This document shows positions 34,164 through 43,186 of a DNA stretch of 64,000 nt, piece after piece. Position numbers and translations under genes: made by a program. Positions within the stretch are counted from its first letter, which is position 1. The number at the start of each line of letters is the position of its first letter. Source of the DNA: CG2-30-46-19 sp034414555 (GTDB lineage: Bacteria; Chloroflexota; Dehalococcoidia; GIF9; AB-539-J10); the NCBI GenBank assembly GCA_034414555.1, contig DAOUMA010000006.1:1-64000 (forward strand). The letters are read 5' to 3'. A model generated the notes under the pieces. It searched no databases and was not told where the DNA came from. It saw nothing but the letters and a program-made list of their open reading frames with translations.

Positions 34164-34887
34164 GTATTTCGTCGGCACCAGCGGTTGGCATTATGAGCAC
34201 TGGCGTGGACTCTATTATCCTGAAGAATTGGCGAAGCCAAAGTGGCTGCAATTTTATAGTAAGCAGTTTAACACCGTTGAGCTCAACAATAGTTTCTATC
34301 ACTTGCCTACCGAGAAAGCTTTTATCACCTGGCGAGAATCAGCACCGGAGAACTTTGTTTTTGCGGTCAAGGTAAGCCGATTCATCACTCATATAAAGAA
34401 GCTGAGGAATATCGGCTCTGCGTTGGACAATTTTCTGTCACGAGCCTGCTTGCTTCAAAATAAGCTGGGTCCTCTGTTATACCAGCTGCCGCCTAGCATG
34501 AAACGCAATGACATGGTGCTGGAGAGTTTCTTATACAGTTTGCCTCAAGGATATCGGCATGTATTTGAATTCCGCCACGAGTCCTGGATTGATGAAGCTG
34601 TTTTTGGAGTCTTAAGACGACATAAAGTTGGTCTGTGTGTTTTCGATATGCCCGGTTTTACCTGTCCGCTGGTGGCTACCAGCGATTTTGCCTATATCCG
34701 ATTTCATGGCAGCGGCGACATGTATGCCAGCTGCTATTCCGATGAAGAGCTTTCTCAGTGGGCCAAAAAGATTGCTCGGTTGGGCAAGGAAGTTGAAGCC
34801 GTTTATATCTACTTTAATAACGATGCTGAAGCCTTCGCTGTGAAAAACGCCCTGACAATAGCAGGTTATCTGCAAGCGATGGTATAA
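34137..34887 (+). CDS. DUF72 (YecE-like) TIM-barrel protein
   Basis: A 249-aa protein with the DUF72 opening FVGTSGWHYEHWRGLYYPEE and NTVELNNSFYHLPTEK, later FEFRHESWID and FAYIRFHGSGDMYASCYSDE, typical of the family. The function is unproven; it is a TIM-barrel fold. The ATG at 34137 is chosen because the conserved domain begins there; the longer upstream frame is shadowed by the epimerase. It ends near 34887, just before a -10-like TATAAT at 34883-34888. Confidence 0.88.
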
Positions 34888-34912
34888 TCACCTAGAAAAG
34901 GATGTCTTCGAG

Positions 34913-35704
34913 ATGGGTTCCCAGATGATGACAACAATAATAACTGCCTGCGCAACAGTAACTGTAGCTGTAGCGACGATCTATTATGCTATCTCAACAC
35001 ACAAGATGCTAAATGAAATGCGAAAGGATAGAGAGCGCCCCAGAATTGTGGGGAGAGTCAAAATGATACTCACGCCATTTATTGCTGAACTAGACAGCGA
35101 AATCGCAGCGTTAGAACGCAAAGCATATTGTTGGATTCACGATTTGCGGCGCTCTGACAAATTGGCCGCGTTAGAAGCTTTCTACCCGCCTGAAATAAAA
35201 ATAATATTGAGCGACCTGCTAAGAGAATTTTCCCACATTAAGGAAGCAATGGCAGCGCATAACAAGAAAATTGAGGAGTTGCAAGAGAGGTTAAGCCAGC
35301 TAGACCAAGTAATTTACAGTGAGAAATTCGAGACGAAATGTCAGGTGCTTTTGGATAAGTTTAATGAGAATGCTGAGGAGAGGGAACGCCTCCCTTTGGC
35401 TCGCCGAGAAGCTCCCGCGTATTTTGTAAGCTTTATAATAGACAACTTTAAAGAGCTACAACCGGCTCATAACTATCATAAGTTTTGGGAGCAATATGGA
35501 AATTCCCTTCTTAGAATAAGAGAAGAGGAGAGCGTGAAACAGAAAATCACAGAAGTAGAAGAAGTGTCTAGGGAATTGGAGCATATCGTAAAGCTGCTCA
35601 AGGATAAGCTAGAACAATTGAAGGAGCAATATCACCATGAGTATAACTTATCCCCTGAAGAACTAGAAGAACCTGATACGGCGATAATCACGAGAAGAAT
35701 CTAA
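34913..35704 (+). CDS. Membrane-anchored coiled-coil protein, first gene of RM-like cassette 1
   Basis: A 263-aa protein of unknown function. A hydrophobic helix (residues 5-26, ITACATVTVAVATIYYAIS) anchors it, and the rest is cytoplasmic, Glu/Lys-rich and largely helical (KKIEELQERLSQLDQ and ELEHIVKLLKDKLEQLKEQ). The stop overlaps the methyltransferase ATG (TAATG), so it is translated together with it. The second cassette (58119-61257) has a protein of the same layout at the same place, although the two sequences are not obviously similar. It could be a membrane tether, a sensor or an effector for the modification system. Confidence 0.7.
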   Translation: MGSQMMTTIITACATVTVAVATIYYAISTHKMLNEMRKDRERPRIVGRVKMILTPFIAELDSEIAALERKAYCWIHDLRRSDKLAALEAFYPPEIKIILSDLLREFSHIKEAMAAHNKKIEELQERLSQLDQVIYSEKFETKCQVLLDKFNENAEERERLPLARREAPAYFVSFIIDNFKELQPAHNYHKFWEQYGNSLLRIREEESVKQKITEVEEVSRELEHIVKLLKDKLEQLKEQYHHEYNLSPEELEEPDTAIITRRI

Positions 35705-37008
35705 TGAATCAAGAATCATCCTCGCAAAGTTTTGAAGGAAAGAGGATGCTCCAGCGAGCTGAAGGACTAGATAGTTCTTGGGCTTTCTCAGATGATAATA
35801 AGCAGAGAAATAATAAGGACAGTCTGTGTCTACTCGACAATGTCCAGTTCATTTATGAACTGGCTTTAGCGCAACTTGAACTTCAGTGTTTAGAAACGAA
35901 CTATGAAATTACCAATGGGTTAAGAGAATTTAAGCTGCTGGAAGCAAAAGACATAACAAAACTTATAAAAAGGCTGGCATATTTTAAGGTGGTGGGAGGT
36001 GAATACACTGACTACTTTCGTATCATCCAGAAAAATAGAACTCGTTCAGTGAATCAATACCTAACTCACTGGATATATCCTTATAAGGGGAAATTCCATC
36101 CGCAGATGATAAGAGCTTTACTTAACATTATCAAAGTTGAACCTGGTGACACCATCCTCGACCCATTTATTGGAAGTGGAACCACTGCCGTTGAGGCACA
36201 ATTGCTGGGCATCAACTGTATTGGCACAGATATTTCTCCATTATGTATGCTTCAAAGCAAAGTAAAAACAGAATCTGTTAGTGTCTTAAACGGGATTATC
36301 AAGATGAAGGAAAGCATTGCATCTCAAACACAGCCATCTCTGCTTAATCCAAAAAGTGGGGCTTTAGATCAAGCTATAGATTTGATTGGTAATGAGAAGA
36401 TAAGAGATTTCTACAAGATGGCGGAATTGGTGGCTATTAGCGATAGCGCTAGAAGGGGAAGGGACTTTGTCAACTCATTTTTTAAGAATCTTAACTTGAT
36501 GATATATTCCGTTAAGGATTATGCAGAAATTGTGAAGAGGTTAAATCTCAAATTAGGCCAAGTTGATATAAGGTTAGGAGATTCTAGGAATTTGAGCTTA
36601 GATAAGGATAGTATAGATGGCATTATTACCTCTCCCCCGTATTCAATCGCATTGGATTATATCGTTAATGATGCTCATGCTTTCAAGGCGCTAGGCTTCG
36701 ACTTGAAAGAGATGAGTGGCAAATTCATCGGAGTGAGAGGAAAAGGGCGGGAGAGGGTTGAGCTATACAATCAAGACATGGAAGAAAGTTTAAAGGAAAT
36801 GTACAGGGTACTTAAGCCTAGCAAGTATGCTGTTATTGTTATTGGGAATGCTACTTATCTTGGCGAGGAAATAAAAACTGTAGAATTTACTGTTGAGCGA
36901 GCTGAGAAGATAGGTTTTAAATTAGTAAAAAACATTGATAAGATAATCTTCGGGCTGTACAACGTGATGCTGAGGGAGAATATCTTAATCTTCCAGAAGC
37001 CTTTATAA
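35704..37008 (+). CDS. DNA methyltransferase, N6-adenine or N4-cytosine type
   Basis: A 434-aa SAM-dependent DNA methyltransferase. A motif-X-like segment (WIYPYKGKFHPQMIRALL near residue 118) comes before motif I (DPFIGSGTTAVEAQLLG near 152). The catalytic motif IV is TSPPYSIALDYI near 306, and the SPPY form points to amino methylation. A gap of about 150 residues between motifs I and IV would hold target recognition. Its start overlaps the anchor gene and it is followed after six bases by an unknown gene. It probably protects the host site from the nuclease encoded at 38277-38942. Confidence 0.88.
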   Translation: MNQESSSQSFEGKRMLQRAEGLDSSWAFSDDNKQRNNKDSLCLLDNVQFIYELALAQLELQCLETNYEITNGLREFKLLEAKDITKLIKRLAYFKVVGGEYTDYFRIIQKNRTRSVNQYLTHWIYPYKGKFHPQMIRALLNIIKVEPGDTILDPFIGSGTTAVEAQLLGINCIGTDISPLCMLQSKVKTESVSVLNGIIKMKESIASQTQPSLLNPKSGALDQAIDLIGNEKIRDFYKMAELVAISDSARRGRDFVNSFFKNLNLMIYSVKDYAEIVKRLNLKLGQVDIRLGDSRNLSLDKDSIDGIITSPPYSIALDYIVNDAHAFKALGFDLKEMSGKFIGVRGKGRERVELYNQDMEESLKEMYRVLKPSKYAVIVIGNATYLGEEIKTVEFTVERAEKIGFKLVKNIDKIIFGLYNVMLRENILIFQKPL

Positions 37009-37014
37009 GAAATC

Positions 37015-38280
37015 ATGATTACTGATTTAGTGAACCAACTTAAAAAGCTCGTGTTTTTTCTTGAAACATTTGACGGTGCTTGGGAAAGCAACTCTCTAAA
37101 GCAAATATTTCCACCTCAAGCGAGAGAAAGGTTGGAAGAATTAGGAAAGGATGTTGGCGATGCAAGCAAAAGGCAGGAGATTATTAACACCTTTGCCGAT
37201 TGGAATACTATGGGGGTATGGAATGTATCCGATCTGATTACATTTCTTCTGACTTCTAGAATGACAATGTATTTAGCTGATTCAATAGAGAGGGCTGACA
37301 AAGAAGGAATACAAGAAGGGATCAGATACCTTATGTACTTCATCAACTATCTCCTTTTAACGAATATACATCCGCCTAGTGAAGCCCAGAAAGACGATAT
37401 TCCCTTTTATGATAGCAGTGCACCATATCCGACCACTTATGAGGATGCCCAAGATGAAATGAGAAGCAAGCTGGCGGAATTCTTTGCGGGGGAACTTTAT
37501 TCTAGGCCTGAATATCTAGAAGAGATTAGCCAGATTGCCGGCGAAGAAATAGACTCTATTGGAGAACTTAAGAAATTGTTGGAGTACAGATTTTTGCCGC
37601 GTGTAACACCACCATTTTTAATTAAGAATGTGGGGCTAGCGAAGGAACTTTTCCTTTTCTACAAACTCATTTCAGAAAATATTGGCTATGTAATTCCTAC
37701 GCTCTTATATCAGAGGATATTTAAAGGGCTCTCGGGCATTTTGGCCGAGGAGCAAAAGCGTCCGATCCTTATAAGAGTCCCCGATTTTATTGTGATAAGG
37801 GGAGGTCATGTAATGGGTATTGAGCTGGGTAGGGAACGGGGTTATTTTGGCACACAAAAGGCTGCCCTTGTAACCACATTTTCAGGTGCATCGGGGCTAC
37901 CTATAACACAAGTAAACATCTCAATTGGGAATCGTGGTATCAATCAAACGCATGATTTTGGATTTAAGTGCAATAGATGCTATCGAAGTTTTGCTTTATG
38001 CAAGGCATTCATAGAGGGGGAAATCGGCATTCGAGATTCGTTCTATAGCCTTCCAGATGGGGATATAACGTGTGAAAATATCTGTGGTGTGGAATCAGCG
38101 GAAGGTTGCAGAGATTCAGTTATCCGTGGAGGGATCAAAAATTACAAAACTGGACGGCCAAATCTAAAGATAGTTCACTTCAAATGCTTACTTAGCGATG
38201 AAATTAACGAGACAGGAATGCTTGTACCCTTCTTCCCTCAAATAGAAGGCCTTGAAGCATTACGAGAGGGACTCTTATGA
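37015..38280 (+). CDS. Unknown protein of RM-like cassette 1, possible nuclease subunit
   Basis: A 421-aa protein I cannot name. A PD-(D/E)XK-like pattern is suggestive: PDFIVIRGGHVMGIELGRER around residues 256-275 followed by Q, but the usual Lys is Arg. After it come Cys pairs (CNRCYRSFALC near 321, then CENICGVESAEGC) that could bind zinc. It follows the methyltransferase directly and its stop overlaps the next ATG (ATGA), so it belongs to the cassette. It may be one half of a two-subunit nuclease with the next gene. Confidence 0.6.
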   Translation: MITDLVNQLKKLVFFLETFDGAWESNSLKQIFPPQARERLEELGKDVGDASKRQEIINTFADWNTMGVWNVSDLITFLLTSRMTMYLADSIERADKEGIQEGIRYLMYFINYLLLTNIHPPSEAQKDDIPFYDSSAPYPTTYEDAQDEMRSKLAEFFAGELYSRPEYLEEISQIAGEEIDSIGELKKLLEYRFLPRVTPPFLIKNVGLAKELFLFYKLISENIGYVIPTLLYQRIFKGLSGILAEEQKRPILIRVPDFIVIRGGHVMGIELGRERGYFGTQKAALVTTFSGASGLPITQVNISIGNRGINQTHDFGFKCNRCYRSFALCKAFIEGEIGIRDSFYSLPDGDITCENICGVESAEGCRDSVIRGGIKNYKTGRPNLKIVHFKCLLSDEINETGMLVPFFPQIEGLEALREGLL

Positions 38281-38942
38281 TAGGTAAAGATGAGTATATT
38301 CGGGAGTTGGAGAAGACTATTGGCAAGTTCCTTACCCCGCTTAAAGGAATACCATTTCCCATTGCCATAAAGGCTCTGACTGGCTTTGAGGTTATCCCCT
38401 TTGATGTTACACAGACGCGGGATAGGAAGCTCTTGGAGAGTATAAGCAAGGCAGCTCAAGTTGCAGGCAAAAGAGCTTCTATAGAGGGGATTTTTGCTAA
38501 CAGACCAAATGAAGCAGGTAACCATATAGAGCCTTTTGTTCTAGAAGCACTCAATGAAGTGGGCTTGAGGGCTGATACACCAGTTGCAAAAAGCGGCAGG
38601 AAGAAAACAGCTGGGTATCCTGACATACAGATAGAGGATGAGTATGGAAGGACTGTCTATCTGGAGTGTAAGACATTTAGTAGCAAAGTGAAAGGCACAA
38701 CTTTCCGGAGTTTCTATTTTTCGCCGTCCAAGAATCCTAAGATAACTAGAAATGCGTTCCACTTGCTAATGAGCTTTGAGCTTATTAGAGCGGTCAGGCC
38801 GGATAGAGGGGCGTTTGTGCCTGTCTCCTGGCATATTTACACTTTAGATAAACTACTCACCCAGGTAAAGCATGAGTTCAACGCCAGCAACAAAGACCTC
38901 TACACTGAAAAGGCATTGCTTGCCAGTGGTAAGATTGGCTAA
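38277..38942 (+). CDS. Putative type II restriction endonuclease, PD-(D/E)XK type
   Basis: A 221-aa protein with a readable PD-(D/E)XK active site: YPDIQIEDEYGRTVYLECK around residues 117-135, with PD, E and ECK correctly spaced. A basic N-terminal half (TQTRDRKLLESISKA) may bind DNA. It is the last gene of the cassette, coupled by ATGA overlap to the upstream gene, and convergent with uvrC by three bases. I infer it cuts unmethylated sites of the partner methyltransferase; the site is unknown. Confidence 0.75.
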   Translation: MIGKDEYIRELEKTIGKFLTPLKGIPFPIAIKALTGFEVIPFDVTQTRDRKLLESISKAAQVAGKRASIEGIFANRPNEAGNHIEPFVLEALNEVGLRADTPVAKSGRKKTAGYPDIQIEDEYGRTVYLECKTFSSKVKGTTFRSFYFSPSKNPKITRNAFHLLMSFELIRAVRPDRGAFVPVSWHIYTLDKLLTQVKHEFNASNKDLYTEKALLASGKIG

Positions 38943-38945
38943 AGT

Positions 38946-40790
38946 TCATAAGTATTCCTTGATCTTCCTGGCTAAAGCAGGTGTTATGCCTTTCGTTTTA
39001 CGGAGCTCTTCTAGCGAGGCTTCTTTGATGCCTTTAACTGACCTGAATTTGATTACTAACGCCCTTTTTCGTTTTGGTCCGATGCCGGGAATATCATCTA
39101 GCAATGAGGCAATACCCTTTTTGCGGCGAAGCTTCTGGTGGTAGCTGATAGCGAAGCGGTGTGCCTCATCTCGCGCTCTTTGAAGCGTGTGAAGTGCTGG
39201 GGAGTCCTTGGCGATGCCCAGTGGCTCCGACCTGTCTGGTATGAAGACATCCTCGTTTTCCTTGGCTATGCTGGCAACTGGCACAGAGTGCACTTCCAGT
39301 TCTCTTATGGCATTGACTGCAGCGTTAAGCTGACCTTTGCCACCATCAATAAGAATGAGGTCGGGAATAATCGCCCAGCTATCTTTTTGTGAAAGTGGTT
39401 CGTTCTCTTTGCCTGTGATGCTGACAGTCCTTCTGAATCTCCGCTTTAATACTTCTTGAATCATGGCGTAGTCATCGGCACCGGTTATTGTTTTGATTTT
39501 GAAACGGCGGTAATGAGCTGGCTTTGGCATCCCTTTCTCCAGGACAATCATGCTTCCTACCGCTAAGGCGCCTTGAATATCGGAAATATCATAGCATTCT
39601 ATCCGCAGCGGCATTCGGGGCAGACAAAGTTTGTCTTTAAGCTGTTGCAGCGCTGAGGTTATCGTTTCTAAATTCATCTCCCTGGCTTTAGCTAGCTGCA
39701 ACTCCTTGTTGGCGTTCTCAATCGCCATATTCATTAATTGTTTTTTTGCTCCTCGCTCAGGAACCTGAAGTTTTACACTGTTTCCTCTTTGTCCCTTGAG
39801 CCATTCGGTGAGCGTTGTTGATTCATTCGCCGTGTTTCGAAGCAATATTAGAGGTGGAATATACGATGCTGAGGCATAATATTGTTTCACGAAGCTGGTA
39901 ATTATTTCATTTGGCGTTTCGTCATAGATGTTTTCCATAATAAAATGGTCACGCCCAACAAGCTTATTGTTGCGGATGAAGAATATCTCCACACAAGCCA
40001 GCCCCTTGTCCTGTGCTAGAGCAATGATATCTTGTTCTCCCTTTAAGGTGACGGCGATTTGCTGGGCCTCAATTACCTTCTTTATTGCCCTGATTTGGTC
40101 ACGAAGCAAGGCTGCCTTTTCAAACTGGAAGCGATGGGATGCTTCCATCATTTTTTGGTTTAATTGTCGGAGGACCAACTCCTGTTTGCCTTCTAAGAAT
40201 TGGATAACTTGATTTATCATCTCGTGGTATTCTTCTCTGGTTACTGCGCCAATACATGGTCCGAGACATCGGTGAATATGGTATTCAAGGCAAGGCTTTT
40301 TATCTCTGCCAGTAATGGTTTTAGTGCAGGAGCGGAAGGGAAAGATTTTCTTTATAAGTCTTAATGTTTTGCGAACTGAGCCGGCGCTGGCAAAAGGGCC
40401 AAAGTATCTAGCACCATCTTTCTGGAAACGGCGGGTAACATAAACTCCAGGCCAATCTTCGGTGATATTTATTTTAAGGTAGGGGAAAGTTTTATCGTCT
40501 TTTAGGCGAACGTTGTAGCGTGGACGATACTTCTTTATCAGGCTGCATTCTAATATTAAAGCTTCTTGCTCAGAATTGGTAACTATAAATTCAATGTCGC
40601 TTATCTTTGACATTAACCGCTGAATTTTGGAGGGAAGATTTTTATGTTCCATGAAATAACTTCTCACCCGATTGCTGAGATTGGCAGCCTTGCCCACATA
40701 GAGCACGTTTCCCTGCTCATTTTTGAACAAATACACTCCAGGATTTGTGGGAACAGCTTTTAATTGTGGTGCTAATTTTGTTAATGTCAC
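38946..40790 (-). CDS. uvrC: Excinuclease ABC subunit C
   Basis: UvrC makes the two cuts in nucleotide excision repair. From GTG 40790 the protein is 614 aa. GIY-YIG domain near the start (NPGVYLFKNEQGNVLYVGKA), Cys-containing RSCTKTITGRDKKPCLEYHI, UVR domain (LRQLNQKMMEASHRFQFEKAA), the RNase H-like DIPGIGPKRKRALV and a helix-hairpin-helix tail. The GTG is preferred over an ATG 36 bases upstream because a TACAAT -10 box ends six bases before it, so the longer start would lie upstream of the transcript. Confidence 0.95.
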   Translation of the reverse strand: MTLTKLAPQLKAVPTNPGVYLFKNEQGNVLYVGKAANLSNRVRSYFMEHKNLPSKIQRLMSKISDIEFIVTNSEQEALILECSLIKKYRPRYNVRLKDDKTFPYLKINITEDWPGVYVTRRFQKDGARYFGPFASAGSVRKTLRLIKKIFPFRSCTKTITGRDKKPCLEYHIHRCLGPCIGAVTREEYHEMINQVIQFLEGKQELVLRQLNQKMMEASHRFQFEKAALLRDQIRAIKKVIEAQQIAVTLKGEQDIIALAQDKGLACVEIFFIRNNKLVGRDHFIMENIYDETPNEIITSFVKQYYASASYIPPLILLRNTANESTTLTEWLKGQRGNSVKLQVPERGAKKQLMNMAIENANKELQLAKAREMNLETITSALQQLKDKLCLPRMPLRIECYDISDIQGALAVGSMIVLEKGMPKPAHYRRFKIKTITGADDYAMIQEVLKRRFRRTVSITGKENEPLSQKDSWAIIPDLILIDGGKGQLNAAVNAIRELEVHSVPVASIAKENEDVFIPDRSEPLGIAKDSPALHTLQRARDEAHRFAISYHQKLRRKKGIASLLDDIPGIGPKRKRALVIKFRSVKGIKEASLEELRKTKGITPALARKIKEYL

Positions 40791-40796
40791 AGAAAT

Positions 40797-40841
40797 ATTG
40801 TAACAACAGGGGATTGCCAGAGGCAAAAAATGTGATAAAAT
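40797..40841. promoter_or_regulatory. Overlapping divergent promoters of uvrC and the Xer gene
   Basis: Rightward: TTGCCA (40814-40819), 16-bp spacer, TAAAAT (40836-40841) with an extended TG, ending seven bases before ATG 40849. Leftward: TTGCCT (40821-40826 on the minus strand), 18-bp spacer, TACAAT (40797-40802), ending six bases before GTG 40790. The two -35 boxes form the palindrome TTGCCAGAGGCAA. Both mRNAs would be leaderless or nearly so. Confidence 0.6.
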
Positions 40842-40848
40842 GAGGTAA

Positions 40849-41703
40849 ATGAAAAAAGATACTGTCGCTTTTCTAGAATACCTTGCTGATAGTAAAGGTC
40901 GTTCCCCGAATACTCTAGCTGCCTATCGCAATGATTTGAATCAATTGGTGACATTCACTGAGACAAGTGGAGGCGAGGGTGTTATTGAGTCAAACGATGA
41001 GCTATTGAAAAGCTATCTATTCAGCCTCAGGGATAGGAAGTATTCTCCAGCCACGGTAGCTCGCAAGATAGCCTCAGCAAAGTCATTTTTCAAGTTCATG
41101 GTTGACGTGGGTAAGTCTAAGAATAACCCAGCGCAGGGTTTGCTATCTCCCAAGATTAAGAAACATGTACCATCTGTCTTATCTCCTTCCGAGTTTCACC
41201 GTTTGTTAGCAGAGCCAGTGAAGCTATCTACTCCAGAGGCTAAAAGAGATAAGGTGATGTTAGAGTTACTTTATGCTACGGGCCTGCGGGTAACTGAGCT
41301 GGTATCGCTGGATACCAAGGACATTAATCTGGAGCAGCGTTATCTCTATTGCTCTCATGGCAATTCAAGAAGGCAGGTTCCTTTTGACCATCATATTGCC
41401 AAGCTATTAAAAGATTTTGTTAACGGTGACAGATTCGAGCTCCTGTATGATGAAATGGAGAAAGCGCTATTTTTAAATCGGCTTGGCAAGAGACTCACCC
41501 GGCAGGGATTCTGGGAAATTGTTAAGAATTATGCTGCTAAAGCCGGGCTTGGTGGCAAGGTTACCCCGCGGGCCCTGCGCCATAGTTTTGCAGCATATAA
41601 ATTACAAACTGGTGCGGAACTTCGAGATGTGCAGCAACTCTTGGGGCATGCTTATATCTCGAGCACCAAGGTTTATGAGCAAATGAGGCCCACATTAAGG
41701 TAA
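40849..41703 (+). CDS. Tyrosine recombinase of the XerC/XerD family, atypical active site
   Basis: A 284-aa recombinase. A SAM-like core-binding domain (LEYLADSKGRSPNTLAAYRNDL near residue 9) precedes a catalytic domain with the first Arg in ATGLRVTELVSLD, the late His in LLGHAYISSTKVYEQM and the nucleophilic Tyr in the same block. Two expected residues differ: the HxLR motif reads RALRHSF (His to Arg) and the beta-hairpin GKG Lys region reads SHGNSRR. It may still resolve chromosome dimers or be altered. It is followed after four bases by a small membrane protein gene. Confidence 0.85.
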   Translation: MKKDTVAFLEYLADSKGRSPNTLAAYRNDLNQLVTFTETSGGEGVIESNDELLKSYLFSLRDRKYSPATVARKIASAKSFFKFMVDVGKSKNNPAQGLLSPKIKKHVPSVLSPSEFHRLLAEPVKLSTPEAKRDKVMLELLYATGLRVTELVSLDTKDINLEQRYLYCSHGNSRRQVPFDHHIAKLLKDFVNGDRFELLYDEMEKALFLNRLGKRLTRQGFWEIVKNYAAKAGLGGKVTPRALRHSFAAYKLQTGAELRDVQQLLGHAYISSTKVYEQMRPTLR

Positions 41704-41707
41704 AGTT

Positions 41708-41956
41708 ATGCCTAAAAAATCACACCGTAGTAAGGCGAAACAGCGTGCTAAGCTGGCGAAAGTAGCCAGAGAAAGAAATTCACAGCGGGTTGTTTCAACC
41801 GTTGCTGGTCCAGGTGCCTTAGCTAGAAAGAAAGTTCCTGAAGAGCAGGTCCTTGTTAATCGCTATCAATATATAATGCCCGAGCTACGGCGTATTGGCA
41901 TTCTTATTGGCTCGATAATTCTAATTCTCATAGTATTATCCTTTATCTTTGGTTGA
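41708..41956 (+). CDS. Small basic protein with a C-terminal membrane helix
   Basis: An 82-aa protein of unknown function. The first half is very Lys/Arg-rich (KKSHRSKAKQRAKLAKVARE) and the end is one hydrophobic helix (residues 62-81, IGILIGSIILILIVLSFIFG). It starts four bases after the Xer stop and ends 14 bases before pcm, so it is in the same operon. The charge would place the N-terminus in the cytoplasm, perhaps near nucleic acid or ribosomes; this is inference. Confidence 0.7.
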   Translation: MPKKSHRSKAKQRAKLAKVARERNSQRVVSTVAGPGALARKKVPEEQVLVNRYQYIMPELRRIGILIGSIILILIVLSFIFG

Positions 41957-41970
41957 TTTGAAAGTAACCT

Positions 41971-42612
41971 GTGGTGGATTTAAGCCTTGCACGAGACAAT
42001 TTAATTGCCAAGCTCAGCCTGGAAATTTCTGATAAGCGTGTGCTTGGAGCTATGCAGCGTGTTCCGCGTGAAGCTTTTGTGCCTGAAGACCAGTATTATG
42101 CCGCCTATGAAGACAGGCCATTAAGCATTGGCTTTGGGCAAACTATCTCCCAACCTTATATTGTCGCCTTAATGGTACAGGCTTTAGAGCTTAGAAGAGA
42201 GGATAAAGTCCTGGAACTAGGTGCGGGGAGTGGCTATGAAGCAGCCATATTAGCTGAGTTAGCCCGGCAGGTTATCACTGTAGAGCGTATATCTGAGTTA
42301 GCGGAAGGAACTAAGCGTGTTTTGGAAAAGCTTGGGTATTCTAACGTCACGGTTTACATTGCTGGCAAGAAATTAGGCTGGCCTGATGCGGCACCATACA
42401 ATGCTATTATAGTTTCTGCCGGTGCCCCCGATATTCCTCAAACCCTTCTGGACCAATTATCTTTAGGTGGGCGATTGGTAATTCCCGTAGGTTCTCGCTG
42501 GCAGCAGGATTTACTGAAGGTTACCAAAAGGTGGAGGGGAAATAAGGTGGAAAATTTAGGTGGCTGCTATTTTGTACCGCTCATCGGTGAAGGTGCCTGG
42601 GAAGAAGAATAA
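41971..42612 (+). CDS. pcm: Protein-L-isoaspartate O-methyltransferase
   Basis: PCMT repairs isoaspartyl residues in damaged proteins using SAM. The 213-aa protein shows RVPREAFVPEDQYYAAYED, GFGQTISQPYIVALM, motif I VLELGAGSGYEAAILAEL near residue 76 and the C-terminal LGGRLVIPVGSRWQQDL. Length and motif order are standard. The first codon is GTG. It is translated in line with the small membrane protein and a nitroreductase. Confidence 0.95.
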   Translation: MVDLSLARDNLIAKLSLEISDKRVLGAMQRVPREAFVPEDQYYAAYEDRPLSIGFGQTISQPYIVALMVQALELRREDKVLELGAGSGYEAAILAELARQVITVERISELAEGTKRVLEKLGYSNVTVYIAGKKLGWPDAAPYNAIIVSAGAPDIPQTLLDQLSLGGRLVIPVGSRWQQDLLKVTKRWRGNKVENLGGCYFVPLIGEGAWEEE

Positions 42613-42629
42613 TAAATAAGGAGGCAGAA

Positions 42630-43184
42630 GTGGAAGTATTTGAAGCAATAAAAACGAGACGTAGTATTCGTCATTATAAATCTGAGGCTATCGCTGAAGA
42701 AAAGCTTAGTGCTGTTCTGGAGGCTGCTCGCTGGGCACCTTCCTGGGGTAATACCCAGTGCTGGAGATTCGTAGTGGTTAGAGATGAGGCAACGAAATCC
42801 CAACTAGCTGAAACCCTTACATGGTGGAATCCAGCCCGTGTTGCTTCTACTGTCACACAGGCACCTGTAGTCATTGTAGCTTGCGCTGAGCTGGGGAAAT
42901 CTGGCTTTGAAGATGGTATCCTGAGTACAGATAGAGGCGATTGGTACATGTTTGACGTAGCTTTAGCTTTACAAAACCTCGCTTTAGCTGCCCATTCATT
43001 AGGTTTGGGAACATTACACCTTGGTGCCTTTGATGCTCAAGAGGCGGCTCGAATTTTGAAGGTGCCGCCAGGAGTAGTCGTGATAGAAATGATTCCCCTG
43101 GGTTACCCAGAAAGGGTAGGGAGAACACCGCCTAGGAAGGAACTTTCTGAAATAGTATTCTATGGATTTTACGGACAGAAATAG
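42630..43184 (+). CDS. Nitroreductase family protein
   Basis: A 184-aa FMN-binding NfnB-like protein: IKTRRSIRHYKSEAI near residue 6 for flavin phosphate binding, EAARWAPSWGNTQCWRF near 31, and the C-terminal GYPERVGRTPPRKELSEIV. AAGGAGGCAGA precedes the GTG start. It probably reduces quinones, nitro groups or similar with NAD(P)H. Its stop lies two bases before a degenerate tRNA-Glu. Confidence 0.9.
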   Translation: MEVFEAIKTRRSIRHYKSEAIAEEKLSAVLEAARWAPSWGNTQCWRFVVVRDEATKSQLAETLTWWNPARVASTVTQAPVVIVACAELGKSGFEDGILSTDRGDWYMFDVALALQNLALAAHSLGLGTLHLGAFDAQEAARILKVPPGVVVIEMIPLGYPERVGRTPPRKELSEIVFYGFYGQK

Positions 43185-43186
43185 AA

